From positions 1 to 64,000 of the forward strand of contig NZ_UCNN01000016.1 in NCBI RefSeq assembly GCF_900473935.1: a stretch of DNA of 64,000 nucleotides, read 5' to 3'. Positions within the stretch are counted from its first letter, which is position 1. The number at the start of each line of letters is the position of its first letter. The stretch is from Synechococcus sp. UW105 (GTDB taxonomy: Bacteria; Cyanobacteriota; Cyanobacteriia; PCC-6307; Cyanobiaceae). Positions 49,989-58,107 of the stretch are shown piece after piece. The position numbers and the translations under genes are program-made. The notes below the pieces were generated by a model, which saw nothing but the letters and a program-made list of their open reading frames with translations, was not told where the DNA came from and did not search any database.

Positions 49989-51002
49989 TCAATCAAAGAA
50001 CAGGCGAAGGCCCAGGTTTAAGCCACTTTGCGTGACTGAATAGGAGTTGTCTGTTCCATTGCCGGCGTAATCAATACCCCAGTATTTGTAGGCGAGGGAG
50101 AGCTGGGTGGAATTGCCGATTGTGTAGGCAATCCCTGCTTGCGCGGTTCCCGACATGTCTTGTTGGCCGCTGACGCCGAAGCCGGCTGCATCAAGATAAA
50201 CAAAGGCCTGCCAGCGGTCGTTGAAGGCGTAGATCGCATTCATGCCGATGAGGGGACTCACCCATGTATTGGCAATGGTTTGGCTGGCTGATTGATTGAA
50301 TTCTCTGCGCAGGTGTTTGTCGAGAAGCACGCCATCAAAGGTGACCTTATTCGAGAAGTTCACATCCACATCCATGCTGGCATCAACGATCCTTGCCCCT
50401 GCTAGCCCGATGAAGGCGAAGTCGCCAGGATCCATTCGCGGGCTTGGGATTGCACCGCCACGGTAGCGAAGTGCAAGGTCAACAATGGTTTGATTAAAGG
50501 TGTTGTCAACGCCGATACTTCCTTCTGATTTGACCCTGCGATTTTTGATGAGGTTGGGGAACTGGTCGGAGTACTTTTCGCTATTTCGGATCGGATTGCT
50601 CTCCTTCCAGCTGTAGGCAGTTTCAGATGTGTAAGAGGAGCCATGGTTGACGCCAAGCTGAAAGCCAAAGCGTCCGAATTCAATGCCAGCTCGACCGGTG
50701 AAGGCGCCTGTTGTTGGCGTCAGCACATCACGTAGGCCTTGGGATGCTGTGGGCGCCTGGTTGCCATCGACGGTGATATTGGTTGTGGTATTCCAGGGCA
50801 GAAAGCCGTAGAGGTCCACATAGACACGGGTGTCGTCGTCTTGCTCGCTCTCTTGCTGGTCGTTTGTAACGTCTTCAGACGCCGTCAAGATCACGGGGGC
50901 ATCGTCCCACTTTTGCTCTTGTTGCTCAGCGAAGCAGGTTGTCGGATTAGCCAGGGCAAGGGCCATTGACATCGGAAGAGCAATGTTCCGAAGGAGAGTC
51001 AT
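49989..51002 (-). CDS. Outer-membrane beta-barrel protein
   Basis: 337 aa. Signal peptide (IALPMSMALALANPTTCFA), then alternating strands typical of a barrel (RVYVDLYGFLPWNTTTNITV, RAGIEFGRFGFQLGVNHGSS) ending in aromatic residues (GLNLGLRLFFD). It may serve as a porin; placement convergent with the sulfatase operon could reflect substrate access (inference). No plug domain. Confidence 0.7.
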   Translation of the reverse strand: MTLLRNIALPMSMALALANPTTCFAEQQEQKWDDAPVILTASEDVTNDQQESEQDDDTRVYVDLYGFLPWNTTTNITVDGNQAPTASQGLRDVLTPTTGAFTGRAGIEFGRFGFQLGVNHGSSYTSETAYSWKESNPIRNSEKYSDQFPNLIKNRRVKSEGSIGVDNTFNQTIVDLALRYRGGAIPSPRMDPGDFAFIGLAGARIVDASMDVDVNFSNKVTFDGVLLDKHLRREFNQSASQTIANTWVSPLIGMNAIYAFNDRWQAFVYLDAAGFGVSGQQDMSGTAQAGIAYTIGNSTQLSLAYKYWGIDYAGNGTDNSYSVTQSGLNLGLRLFFD

Positions 51003-51281
51003 TGGTATGAGTGTGTTCGAGTTGGGAGACGGATTGCTGGTCTCCCATTGTCTCTTAACGCTAGGCGAAGAATCCGGAATGTCTATCTAGCTTTGAGGGC
51101 TGAATGATTCACTGACGGTTCTGATCTCATTGCAACCTGGGTTGTTACATTGCCTTTTTTGATCTGTGCACTTTTCGGATCTTATTGTTGTTTTGTCTGC
51201 CTAGAATTTGAGCCCTTTTGGGGTCGGTCAGGGCTGGCTGCTGTCTTGAGGCAGATGGCTGTCTTGCTGTTGATCGCCAAG

Positions 51282-51595
51282 AGGAAGGCCGCCTCCCCGG
51301 GTGGGAAGACGGCCTACGTCGCTCGTTTGTGCATGATTCAACCCCGTCACTGCAGAAGAGAGAGGAAGGGGCGAAGCGTCTGGCTATGGCGTCCCTGGGG
51401 CCATCGTGTCTAGGTGTGCGGCTGATGCGGCTCCGGGGCACCTGGGGCGGTGCAGTGGAGTGTCCAAAAGGACCAGCCTCACGAATGGGTGACTGTTGGA
51501 GCAGGGGCCAGAAAGTCAGTCTGCTTCTTGAGCTTGCTCAGGTGGAGTGTCGGCTGTCATCAGCTCCTCCGGTCTCGATGCACGTAGTTTTGGTG
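51282..51595 (+). repeat. Dispersed repeat family A, copy 2
   Basis: Closest match to copy 1 (36622-36965), sharing nearly the whole length including CTTGTGCATG-like bases, TTCAACCCCGTCACTGCAGA and GCGTCCCTGGGGCCAT. Copies differ in small indels that break every common frame, which argues against a protein. Confidence 0.7.
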
Positions 51596-51726
51596 TCGAT
51601 GGCTACAAAAGCAATCGGCATTAAGGCGCATTGCCTCTAGCTGGAGGCCACCCGAAAGTTGAGCTGATTTGTCTGCTGCAGTGGATCCGCTCGTCAGACT
51701 GATTGCGCCTGGTGTTTTGTCTGCCC

Positions 51727-51900
51727 ATGTCCAGCGATGGTGACGAGCAGCTCAGTCGCTTACGCACGGTGCTGGAGGTGGCCAGGCGTAATGGCAATCA
51801 GCTGTTTATCGAGAACATCGAACGCGAGATCAATGCGCTCGAAAAGGGTGACCCCTCTCCGATCGTCGAGCAATACCTCGACGAGGCAGAGCGCGGTTGA
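51727..51900 (+). CDS. Hypothetical helical protein
   Basis: 57 aa from ATG 51727: MSSDGDEQLSRLRTVLEVAR, then RNGNQLFIENIEREINALEK and a short acidic end. It looks like a helical hairpin, soluble. Not recognised. Another small gene follows at 51972. Confidence 0.55.
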   Translation: MSSDGDEQLSRLRTVLEVARRNGNQLFIENIEREINALEKGDPSPIVEQYLDEAERG

Positions 51901-51971
51901 CGCTCGGATTGTTTAGTTTTGTAAAGGCGGTTCTGTTGGCCGCTTTCCGAGTTCTGCGTTTGCCCTGATTG

Positions 51972-52073
51972 ATGACGACGCAACTTCTTCTCGTTACGGT
52001 CGGCGCTTTTTCGGCTGCCTGTTTGGCGCTTTGGACGGTCAGGCTGTCCCGTTCTGGCGTGGATGGGATCTGA
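51972..52073 (+). CDS. 33-aa membrane peptide
   Basis: MTTQLLLVTVGAFSAACLAL, then WTVRLSRSGVDGI: a single hydrophobic helix with a basic end. It starts 71 nt after the gene at 51727. Only composition supports it. Confidence 0.35.
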   Translation: MTTQLLLVTVGAFSAACLALWTVRLSRSGVDGI

Positions 52074-52285
52074 TGACCATCGATAGCTGCAGTCGATAAC
52101 AGTTGTCGAGAACAGCTGGCCACAAGCGATCGGTCTTGACGCGTTTCTCTGCGACTCCCCCGGTCTCCGAATGAACAGATGCAGTCGCTCCGAAGGCGGG
52201 CATTGCTGTTCTCAATGTGGCCTGACTTCCTCAAGCCTGAATTCAGGCGTCTCGATGCAGCCTTGTTTCGTTCTGCTGCGTCTGT

Positions 52286-53071
52286 TCAGTGCTCGGCGAC
52301 TGTGATGTGTCCGCGTAAATACGGAGTCACCTGGCCACTGATCAAGACGCGTTCACCCACCACTCGGCAGGTGAGCCTGCCGCCTCGTTCGGACAATTGG
52401 CGTGCCTCCAGTAGCGGTTTGCCCAGCCGCTCGGCCCAGTAGGGGGCCAGTGCGCAGTGGGTCGACCCGGTCACCGGGTCTTCATCAATGCCGATCCCTG
52501 GAGCAAAGAAGCGACTGACGATGTCGACGTTGTCGCCTGGGGCGGTCACGATCACGCCTCGACCGTCGAGTGCCGCTAATTGCGGCAGGTCGGGCGATAA
52601 GTCGCGGATCTCTGCCTCGCTGGTGAACACCGCCAGCCAATCCGTGCCCCGTCGCACATTCAGTGGCTTGGCTCCCAGAGCCTGACTCAGGCCAGTTGGT
52701 GCTTCGCAGGGTTTCGTTGGCTGGGCAGGACAGTCGAGCGTTAGCTGTTTCCCCTCCCGTTGCACGTGGAGCGCTCCGCTGCGGGTGTCGAAGCGGAGCG
52801 TCCTCAAATCGCGCTCTTGACCGAACACCACATGCGCTGCCGCCAGGGTGGCGTGGCCGCACAGGTCGACTTCACAGCTAGGCGTGAACCAACGCAGCTG
52901 GAACTGACCTTCTCTTCCCACTGTGAAGGCTGTCTCGCTGAGGTTGTTTTCTCTCGCGATCGCTTGCATCAACGCATCGGGTAGCCAGCGTTCCAGTACG
53001 CAGACTGCTGCGGGGTTGCCGCTGAAGGCTCCTTCGCTGAAGGCAGCAAGCTGTTCGATTTGGATCTGCAT
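52286..53071 (-). CDS. PhzF-family isomerase
   Basis: 261 aa. The PhzF fold is clear: FSEGAFSGNPAAVCVLERWL, with NNLSETAFTV, LRWFTPSCEVDLCGHATLAA and the second-half GIDEDPVTGSTHCALAPYWA. In phenazine makers PhzF isomerises DHHA, but most bacterial members have unknown substrates; there is no phenazine cluster here. The catalytic Glu (NLSETAF) is present. Cytoplasmic. Confidence 0.85.
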   Translation of the reverse strand: MQIQIEQLAAFSEGAFSGNPAAVCVLERWLPDALMQAIARENNLSETAFTVGREGQFQLRWFTPSCEVDLCGHATLAAAHVVFGQERDLRTLRFDTRSGALHVQREGKQLTLDCPAQPTKPCEAPTGLSQALGAKPLNVRRGTDWLAVFTSEAEIRDLSPDLPQLAALDGRGVIVTAPGDNVDIVSRFFAPGIGIDEDPVTGSTHCALAPYWAERLGKPLLEARQLSERGGRLTCRVVGERVLISGQVTPYLRGHITVAEH

Positions 53072-53215
53072 TCAGGCCTAAGCGGGGCGAAGGATCCAAC
53101 GGACTTGTGGATCATGGCTGAACCGTTCCGGCCTGCTCAAGCGTGGGCGCTGGAAGGGAGGTCTGGTGTGATCCAGTGCGTGATTGACCGCCTCCCTTGC
53201 TTCGGGCTCCCCGAT

Positions 53216-53467
53216 CTACTGGGCATGGCCTCGTCGAGAACCCAGGGGTTCGAGCCATTCGCTCACAAGCCCGGTGCGAGCGACCGAAGCTGGCGGAATA
53301 CGGCAGCCAATATTGACTTCGCCAGCATCGATGAGGCGCCCGAGGCGGAGCGCTGTGGCTTCCTCGGTTCGAGTGAACATCGGCTGGTTGGTGGTTAGCC
53401 AACGCATCTCGCCTTCCGTAATCACGCCTGAATAGAGGGACTCAAGAAAAACCTCGCCAACAGTCAT
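53216..53467 (-). CDS. Conserved small cyanobacterial protein
   Basis: 83 aa from ATG 53467: MTVGEVFLESLYSGVITEGE, then MRWLTTNQPMFTRTEEATAL and RLGRLIDAGEVNIGCRIPPA. I believe the same pattern occurs as a hypothetical in many cyanobacteria, but no function is known. The longer frame upstream has no features. A perfect dyad (53475-53492) lies just upstream of the start codon. Confidence 0.65.
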   Translation of the reverse strand: MTVGEVFLESLYSGVITEGEMRWLTTNQPMFTRTEEATALRLGRLIDAGEVNIGCRIPPASVARTGLVSEWLEPLGSRRGHAQ

Positions 53468-53474
53468 TGGGCTT

Positions 53475-53492
53475 TGTAACGACTTCGTTACA
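53475..53492. promoter_or_regulatory. Perfect dyad over the start region of the 53.2 kb gene
   Basis: TGTAAC-GACTTC-GTTACA, 8-25 nt before the start codon, where a ribosome-binding site would lie. It may be an operator or a translational element. Confidence 0.45.
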
Positions 53493-53574
53493 TTCTGGCG
53501 TGGGTCTTGGCTGGCTGTGGCTTTTGTCTGTAATGACCTGCTGAGGTTGAATCGTTGCGAGCGTCCGGAGGTCG

Positions 53575-53802
53575 ATGGAGACAACGCCAGTGCAAGGCTT
53601 TCTGAGGCGTCTCGGCAAGGATCCGGTTCTTCAAGTGAAGGTCCAGGCTGCTGCCACTGCAGACGAGGTGGCGCTACTCGCCCAGGAATATGGCTATGAG
53701 ATCTCCGGGAGTGATTTGTTGCAGCTCTCCGGCCAGTCAATGGATGGGGTGCGCATCAGCCGGATCGACCATCCCGGTGAATACCCAGGGCGCTATTACT
53801 GA
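53575..53802 (+). CDS. Nif11 protein with PGEY tail
   Basis: 75 aa: METTPVQGFLRRLGKDPVLQ is the Nif11 start, followed by AAATADEVALLAQEYGYEIS. The C-terminus has no GG site; it ends GVRISRIDHPGEYPGRYY. The gene at 59774 has the same order (SGQ, VxxS, PGEY). These tail-type Nif11 proteins may not be precursors. The gene ends 7 nt inside the convergent gene at 53796. Confidence 0.7.
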   Translation: METTPVQGFLRRLGKDPVLQVKVQAAATADEVALLAQEYGYEISGSDLLQLSGQSMDGVRISRIDHPGEYPGRYY

Positions 53803-54113
53803 GTGCTGCTCTGATCCAAGCAGGCACGGACGCGTTTGACGCAGAGCCCTGCTTCTGTCGCTGTGATTCCACTAAGGAGGAGAAGTCCCAGCAGACCGAG
53901 CAGCTGATTGTCTGGATCGGTTCCAGCAGCTGCATTAGCAGACAAGGCGGCTCCAGCCACAAACCAGGCTGTCGCCAGAGCGGAGGTGATCCAATAGGCA
54001 GTCCAACGGCGTTGATAGAGGTAGCCGGCGCCCAGCCCAGGCACAACATTCAGGACAACGGCGACCCAGCCGGCTGAGACGGCGAGCACCTTTTCACGAT
54101 TTGGTGGATTCAT
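53796..54113 (-). CDS. Small membrane protein
   Basis: 105 aa from ATG 54113. Three hydrophobic segments (AGWVAVVLNVVPGLGAGYLY, YWITSALATAWFVAGAALSA and LLGLLGLLLLSGITATEAGL); the motif VPGLGAGYLYQRRW recalls the TM2-like family (PGLGxxYxxR). Function unknown. Confidence 0.55.
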   Translation of the reverse strand: MNPPNREKVLAVSAGWVAVVLNVVPGLGAGYLYQRRWTAYWITSALATAWFVAGAALSANAAAGTDPDNQLLGLLGLLLLSGITATEAGLCVKRVRACLDQSSTQ

Positions 54114-54150
54114 CACAGCGCTACAACGCTGTTGCACTCTGTCGGATCGA

Positions 54151-54417
54151 TCAAACCCCTGCGTGGCGGCGACAGCATTCCTCTAATCCGGCGAGGAACT
54201 CTGTTTCTGGAGGTGGTTCCTTCAAGCGCGAGGCGCATTGAACGCAGAAGCGGATCCAGGTTTGGGCTGGGGTGCCCCCCCGTTCCATCACTCGCGCGTA
54301 AGCCTTGTCAAAGGCACTGCCCTCAATCAGCTCGCTGCCGATGGCTTGATACACCTCCTCCATGCCGTCGATCTGAGGGTCCGCATACACCGCCCTGATC
54401 TGTTGCTGCATCGTCAT
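54151..54417 (-). CDS. Hypothetical protein
   Basis: 88 aa from ATG 54417. Helical: TMQQQIRAVYADPQIDGMEE, AFDKAYARVMERGGTPAQTW and a C-terminal CCRRHAGV. Four cysteines. No family is recognised. Confidence 0.5.
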   Translation of the reverse strand: MTMQQQIRAVYADPQIDGMEEVYQAIGSELIEGSAFDKAYARVMERGGTPAQTWIRFCVQCASRLKEPPPETEFLAGLEECCRRHAGV

Positions 54418-54530
54418 CTGCGATCGGCTCCTGCCCAACAGTCTTGTTGGTGATGCTTCAGAGGCTCCGGCCCGTGGCGTCTAGGACCAATCTGTGATTG
54501 GGTAAGGGCCATCTTGATAAGTCAGGGGTG

Positions 54531-55253
54531 ATGGCTCGCCTACGTCGTTGGGCTATAGCAGCAGGGTTCGGGTGTGCGGTGATTGCTTCGGCTGCTAGCG
54601 CTTGGGCGGATCATTGCGCCATGCGGCCCACTGTCGAGGCTTTGGTGGCCCCCTGGAATGCTGCTGATCAGGAGTTTCTCGCTGGCCGCACCTCGATCGC
54701 CTACTACTTCGAGATGACCCCCCGGACCTATCGGGTTGTGTATGGCGATCCGCAGGGAACGATTACCGCGCGTTCGCCAACACAGACGTTGCGTTCTGAT
54801 CCCTTCTATCGCGATGAAAAAGCACTGGGGATCAAGTTGATCAAGGCCACGGATCGCCTGATCGCACTCGATTTCCATGAAGTCTCACGGCCAGACGACG
54901 CTGATCTTGTGATCGTTGGTTATTGCGATGCCAATGACCGTAAAGAAGGTGCCGTTTCGCAGAATGTGGATGGCACGCAATACATCATGATCCTCAATGG
55001 TTGTCGCGGTATTGCCACCGGTTCGGAAGATCCGGTGTGGTTGTTTTTGCATGAATTTGGCCATGCGCTCGGTCTTGAACATCCCTTTTCCGATATTGAT
55101 GGCGACTGTTTGTTCGATAACCGTCCCTATTCCACCGCTGCAGCCCATGCAGGCCACACGGTGATGGCTTATAAACCCCGTCCAGGTGGTCCCCCCAGTT
55201 TTTTCACCAATTACGACATCGCCGTTTTGCGTCGAATCTGGGGAGCTGAGTAA
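54531..55253 (+). CDS. Secreted metzincin-type metalloprotease
   Basis: 240 aa from ATG 54531. Signal peptide (AIAAGFGCAVIASAASAWA). The zinc site HEFGHALGLEH (H-E-x-x-H-x-x-G-x-x-H) starts at about residue 174 and a downstream TVMAYKPRP supplies the Met-turn, both defining metzincins of the matrixin group. It also has possible disulfides (DHCAMR, GYCDAN, NGCRG). No propeptide switch is recognised. It is expected to be secreted or periplasmic and active. Confidence 0.8.
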   Translation: MARLRRWAIAAGFGCAVIASAASAWADHCAMRPTVEALVAPWNAADQEFLAGRTSIAYYFEMTPRTYRVVYGDPQGTITARSPTQTLRSDPFYRDEKALGIKLIKATDRLIALDFHEVSRPDDADLVIVGYCDANDRKEGAVSQNVDGTQYIMILNGCRGIATGSEDPVWLFLHEFGHALGLEHPFSDIDGDCLFDNRPYSTAAAHAGHTVMAYKPRPGGPPSFFTNYDIAVLRRIWGAE

Positions 55254-55371
55254 TCGTTGACGTGTCTTGATCCGCTGGCCAAAAGGCATGACTGGGGGAT
55301 GCGCCCAATCGATCTCGGCATGATCTGAGACGACCATCCCATCCGTTGGAATGCGAGGCGGTGACTGCCGG

Positions 55372-55578
55372 TTAGAGAGATCTGCCAGGTGGAGGCGAAC
55401 AACGACCAGAGGCAAGACACAGCTGAGTCTTGATCGCTTTGGTCTGCTCAGGGAAGAACTGAAAGGCGATGAACGACACACTCCCCATTGCGATTGCCAC
55501 ACCCATCAGCCCCGCTGCCAGTTGTAGGGGCATGGCGTAGGCAATCGCGAATGCTTTGGCCTCGTCTTTCCAGTGCAC
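55372..55578 (-). CDS. Small membrane protein
   Basis: 68 aa: MHWKDEAKAFAIAYAMPLQL then AAGLMGVAIAMGSVSFIAFQ: an amphipathic start and one membrane helix, followed by a basic, Pro-rich tail with two cysteines. Plausible but unrecognised. Convergent with the metzincin gene, 118 nt away. Confidence 0.45.
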   Translation of the reverse strand: MHWKDEAKAFAIAYAMPLQLAAGLMGVAIAMGSVSFIAFQFFPEQTKAIKTQLCLASGRCSPPPGRSL

Positions 55579-55828
55579 GGCGCTTGCTTGAAGAGCGAAA
55601 GCGTAATCCGCCCCTTCCGTGCCATCAACTCATGGATCACAGGTGCCATGCGGGCATCGAATCGTTCCTTTTTTGCCAGATCGCTTGCACTTGCACCGCC
55701 CTAGCTGCACTGGGAAACATTGAGCGAACACTTAGAGCCCATGGCAATAGTTTTGTTCATGCCTCAATCAATCCACCATTGATTCAGCAAGATTGCTGCT
55801 TTGATGATGGATTGGCGGCTCAACAGGC

Positions 55829-56554
55829 TTAATGGTCGTCCATGCTGACGTTGTTAGTGGGAAAGCTGAGTTTTCCCATTAGGTGGGACGCCTGCCCAGG
55901 ATCGGCGGTGCCTCCGACTTCAAGGACAGGGTTCAGTGATTCACCAAGACTGTTCATGCCAGCAATGGGAGTGAGGCATTCCGTCAGGCAGGACGAACCA
56001 CTAGGAGCAGAGGTGTCTCCGAGTCGACGATCAGCCTTCAATGATTCAACGGCGCTGCCTGGAGCAAAGGTGGCGGTTCCATTTTGATTGGCTACGGGTG
56101 TCAATGTGCTGGCACCACCGTTCGTCCAGATCTCGATTGCGCGCTCACTGCCTGTGATGGAGTCGCCGCTACCACCAGTTGAGAAACGGTTGTGCTCTTG
56201 TAGCAACACAATGTTGTTGTTCACCTTGAAAGGAGAGGAATCCTCACCATCCAAAAATCTGTCGGTTGGTCCTGGAACGTCAGCATTCGGTCCATTCTGG
56301 CCAGCACCCTGAAACACTTTTGGAGCGTGCTGAATATCTGGTTGTCGGTAGTCAACGATTGGATCAGCACCAGCTTCAGTCTTGAAATGATTGTCGCCAA
56401 CGATGATGCTGCCTTTGTCGTTAACTCCTTGCGGCTTAAAGGCTCCTTCACCGCTAATTGGAGTGGCACCACGACCCTTCTCTTTGCCAGGCGTAACGCT
56501 GCCGAAGGATTCTGTTTGTGGTTGGAATGAAAACCAATCGCGGTAGTGAGGCAT
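55829..56554 (-). CDS. Gly/Asp-rich protein under the CRP/leader cassette
   Basis: 241 aa from the ATG after the leader; the reading frame is open to 56626, so the leader peptide MVCESGGHKPP could be fused to it in frame. The protein is rich in Gly, Asp, Asn and Pro (for example GKEKGRGATPISGEGAFKPQ and NRFSTGGSGDSITGSERAIE), without a signal peptide, membrane segment or repeat I recognise. A short cluster SSCLTECLTPIAG carries the only cysteines. It may be extracellular (composition like repeat toxins or adhesins), with export by an unknown route. Upstream is a perfect CRP site. Confidence 0.55.
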   Translation of the reverse strand: MPHYRDWFSFQPQTESFGSVTPGKEKGRGATPISGEGAFKPQGVNDKGSIIVGDNHFKTEAGADPIVDYRQPDIQHAPKVFQGAGQNGPNADVPGPTDRFLDGEDSSPFKVNNNIVLLQEHNRFSTGGSGDSITGSERAIEIWTNGGASTLTPVANQNGTATFAPGSAVESLKADRRLGDTSAPSGSSCLTECLTPIAGMNSLGESLNPVLEVGGTADPGQASHLMGKLSFPTNNVSMDDH

Positions 56555-56602
56555 GGGTCGAAGCGGCGGTGGAGGCTTGTGTCCTCCTGACTCACACACC
56601 AT
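56555..56602 (-). promoter_or_regulatory. Conserved leader with hairpin, copy 2
   Basis: Starts ATGGTGTGTGAGTCAGGAGG, then GGAGG pairs with CCTCC around ACACAAG. It differs from copy 1 mainly by A for G before the stem and a different sequence after it. The leader frame (MVCESGG) continues into the main gene here, unlike in the other two copies. Confidence 0.6.
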
Positions 56603-56646
56603 CGCCGTGATTCGCAACCCACTCATTGACCGGGATCAAAGCCTTC

Positions 56647-56662
56647 TGTGATCTTGGTCACA
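56647..56662. promoter_or_regulatory. Perfect CRP-type site, copy 2
   Basis: Read on the minus strand, TGTGACCAAGATCACA, identical to 19503-19518. Distance to ATGGTGTGTG is 60 nt, as in the other copies. Confidence 0.7.
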
Positions 56663-56800
56663 GGTGCATGCTGACCGAGCCCCCGTGGCGATGCCAGTGA
56701 TTGATTGATAGGAGGTCAGTTGTCACCATTGATCGCAAAGCGACTCGGCTTTTTCTCTGATGTCACTGAAACACAGCTATCCTTGGCTCAGACTTGATCA

Positions 56801-57175
56801 ATGGGCATGCATGAGGCCGGCCTCGTTTTTGATTCCGATTTGCTTGCAGGATTCAATGGCTTGAGCTTTATGCCAAAGATATGGGCAATGGGAAGCAATA
56901 GTCTCAAACCAGTTCTAAGGCTTTATGGAGATCGTATTGAGTACTGTGGCTCATTTCGTCTGAAAAAGTGTGACTACACAAACATAGAAAAAGTTGATGT
57001 GTTGACCATTCCTTTCACGAAGTCAGTTGTCTTGTATTTTAATCACACGCCAAGAACTTTCTCGGGTAATTTTCGTCGTGAACAGGATCGAGTCGCTTGC
57101 TTGAGGTCTTTTTTGGCAAAAGAGTGTCAACTGACTGAGGAGGCCCTAGTTCTTGCGGGTGTGCTGAAGCATTAG
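56801..57175 (+). CDS. Hypothetical GRAM/PH-like protein
   Basis: 124 aa. KPVLRLYGDRIEYCGSFRLK, then KCDYTNIEKVDVLTIPFTKS and VVLYFNHTPRTFSGNFRREQ give the strand pattern of a small PH-like fold (L-R-L-Y-G-D-R-I-E-Y start, F-L-helix at the end). No family is named with confidence. Divergent to the CRP/leader cassette, about 140 nt away. Confidence 0.5.
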   Translation: MGMHEAGLVFDSDLLAGFNGLSFMPKIWAMGSNSLKPVLRLYGDRIEYCGSFRLKKCDYTNIEKVDVLTIPFTKSVVLYFNHTPRTFSGNFRREQDRVACLRSFLAKECQLTEEALVLAGVLKH

Positions 57176-57755
57176 GTCAATTGTTGTTGCCAGCGCGTAT
57201 CCGCGTACCCGCACGGGGGAAGGCGCCAGGCTCGGCGTCTAGAGAGTAGGGCTGAATAAATTCTGTCAGCTTTGAAAGGGAACGAGAATCAGAACCAGCT
57301 AGTGGGAAGAGAATTCATTGCTATGTCTGAAAGAGCTCTGACAAAGAACTCTCGATTCAAGAATCGTAGGGATGTCTCTGGTCCAGGTTGTAGACCTGCG
57401 GATGATGTAGTTGAGATGAAGGAAGCATCATTCAGTCAAAGGCAGGTGTCATTTTCAGAGCGAAATGTTATCGCACGCAACTTCAAAAGCAAGAGCAAAA
57501 AGGCTGACTGCCTTCTAGGTAGTCAGTCAGAATGCGGGGACTGGTGAGTAATTGGCACTTAAAAGACCATCGAAGGAGGTAACGAAGTTTGCTTAAGAGG
57601 TGGTTCTGATAACGGTTGCGAGGCCTTTTGTGTGTTCGGCTGATGCTTTGTGCCTACGTGAGAAGAGAGTGTCGTGCAGGCTGAAATAAGGTCTATGGGT
57701 CCATTAATAGGCCCCGCTATTGACGAGGCCTGATTGAGACGGATTTGTCTGGATA
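57176..57755. other. Gap with a leftward terminator
   Basis: The frame at 57272-57547 (+) contains the terminator of the leftward peptide gene and has a skewed Ser/Lys composition, so I do not call it a gene. The 3' flank of the peptide gene (57700-57755) resembles the corresponding flank at 19855-19905. Confidence 0.45.
57497..57526 (-). terminator. Leftward terminator
   Basis: On the minus strand CTGACTACCT-AGA-AGGCAGTCAG (one G-T pair) is followed by CCTTTTTG. It is the likely end of the transcript from the peptide gene at 57756. Confidence 0.6.
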
Positions 57756-57959
57756 TCAGTTAACAGGGCCAATGTCTAGGCCGACAGGACCAACATCCCA
57801 GCCTCTTCTGTTCAGCATGTTTCCGCGTGATTCGGGGGTGTACATATCACCAGGGATAATGACGCGGCGATTCTTAGCATTGATGCCGTCGAGTTTGGCG
57901 AAAACTCCGCCACCAGTAATGCTCTCTAGCTGATCAAGAGTGAGCTCTGGGTTGGCCAT
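57756..57959 (-). CDS. Double-glycine leader peptide (bacteriocin-like), copy 2
   Basis: 67 aa. Leader MANPELTLDQLESITGG, again ELxLxQLExIxGG, then a 50-residue core containing IPGDMY, TPESRGNMLNRRG and DVGPVGLDIGPVN. The C-terminal block matches copy 1 at 19612. The first part of the core differs (KLDGINAKNRRV), so the shared block is the conserved functional part. No cysteine. It carries the CRP/leader cassette and has homologous 3' flanks, so the whole unit was duplicated. Confidence 0.65.
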   Translation of the reverse strand: MANPELTLDQLESITGGGVFAKLDGINAKNRRVIIPGDMYTPESRGNMLNRRGWDVGPVGLDIGPVN

Positions 57960-58006
57960 GGTTTGAAGTGAGTGGTGGAGGTTATTCCTCCTGACTCACA
58001 CACCAT
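57960..58006 (-). promoter_or_regulatory. Conserved leader with hairpin, copy 3
   Basis: Starts ATGGTGTGTGAGTCAGGAGG; GGAGG pairs with CCTCC around a 5-nt loop (AATAA), shorter than in the other copies but with the stem kept. The potential leader peptide runs 31 nt into the main gene. Confidence 0.6.
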
Positions 58007-58050
58007 CGGCGTGATCACCACCCAGCTCATTGACTGCGGTCAATAGCGGT

Positions 58051-58066
58051 TGTGATCCTGCTCACA
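58051..58066. promoter_or_regulatory. Perfect CRP-type site, copy 3
   Basis: Minus strand TGTGAGCAGGATCACA, again exactly TGTGA-N6-TCACA and 60 nt before the leader ATG. The variable middle (GCAGGA versus CCAAGA) with conserved arms argues for protein binding. Confidence 0.7.
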
Positions 58067-58107
58067 CCAGTCCCTTCTTCGCGGCTTCTGTCAGGTCTGC
58101 TGCTGTC

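Noticed and set aside
53230-53260. GGGTTCGAGCC, resembling a tRNA T-loop
   Set aside because: Lies in a coding region and no acceptor stem, D-arm or anticodon arm can be built around it.
57272-57547. 91-codon frame
   Set aside because: Contains the terminator of the leftward peptide gene and has skewed composition.
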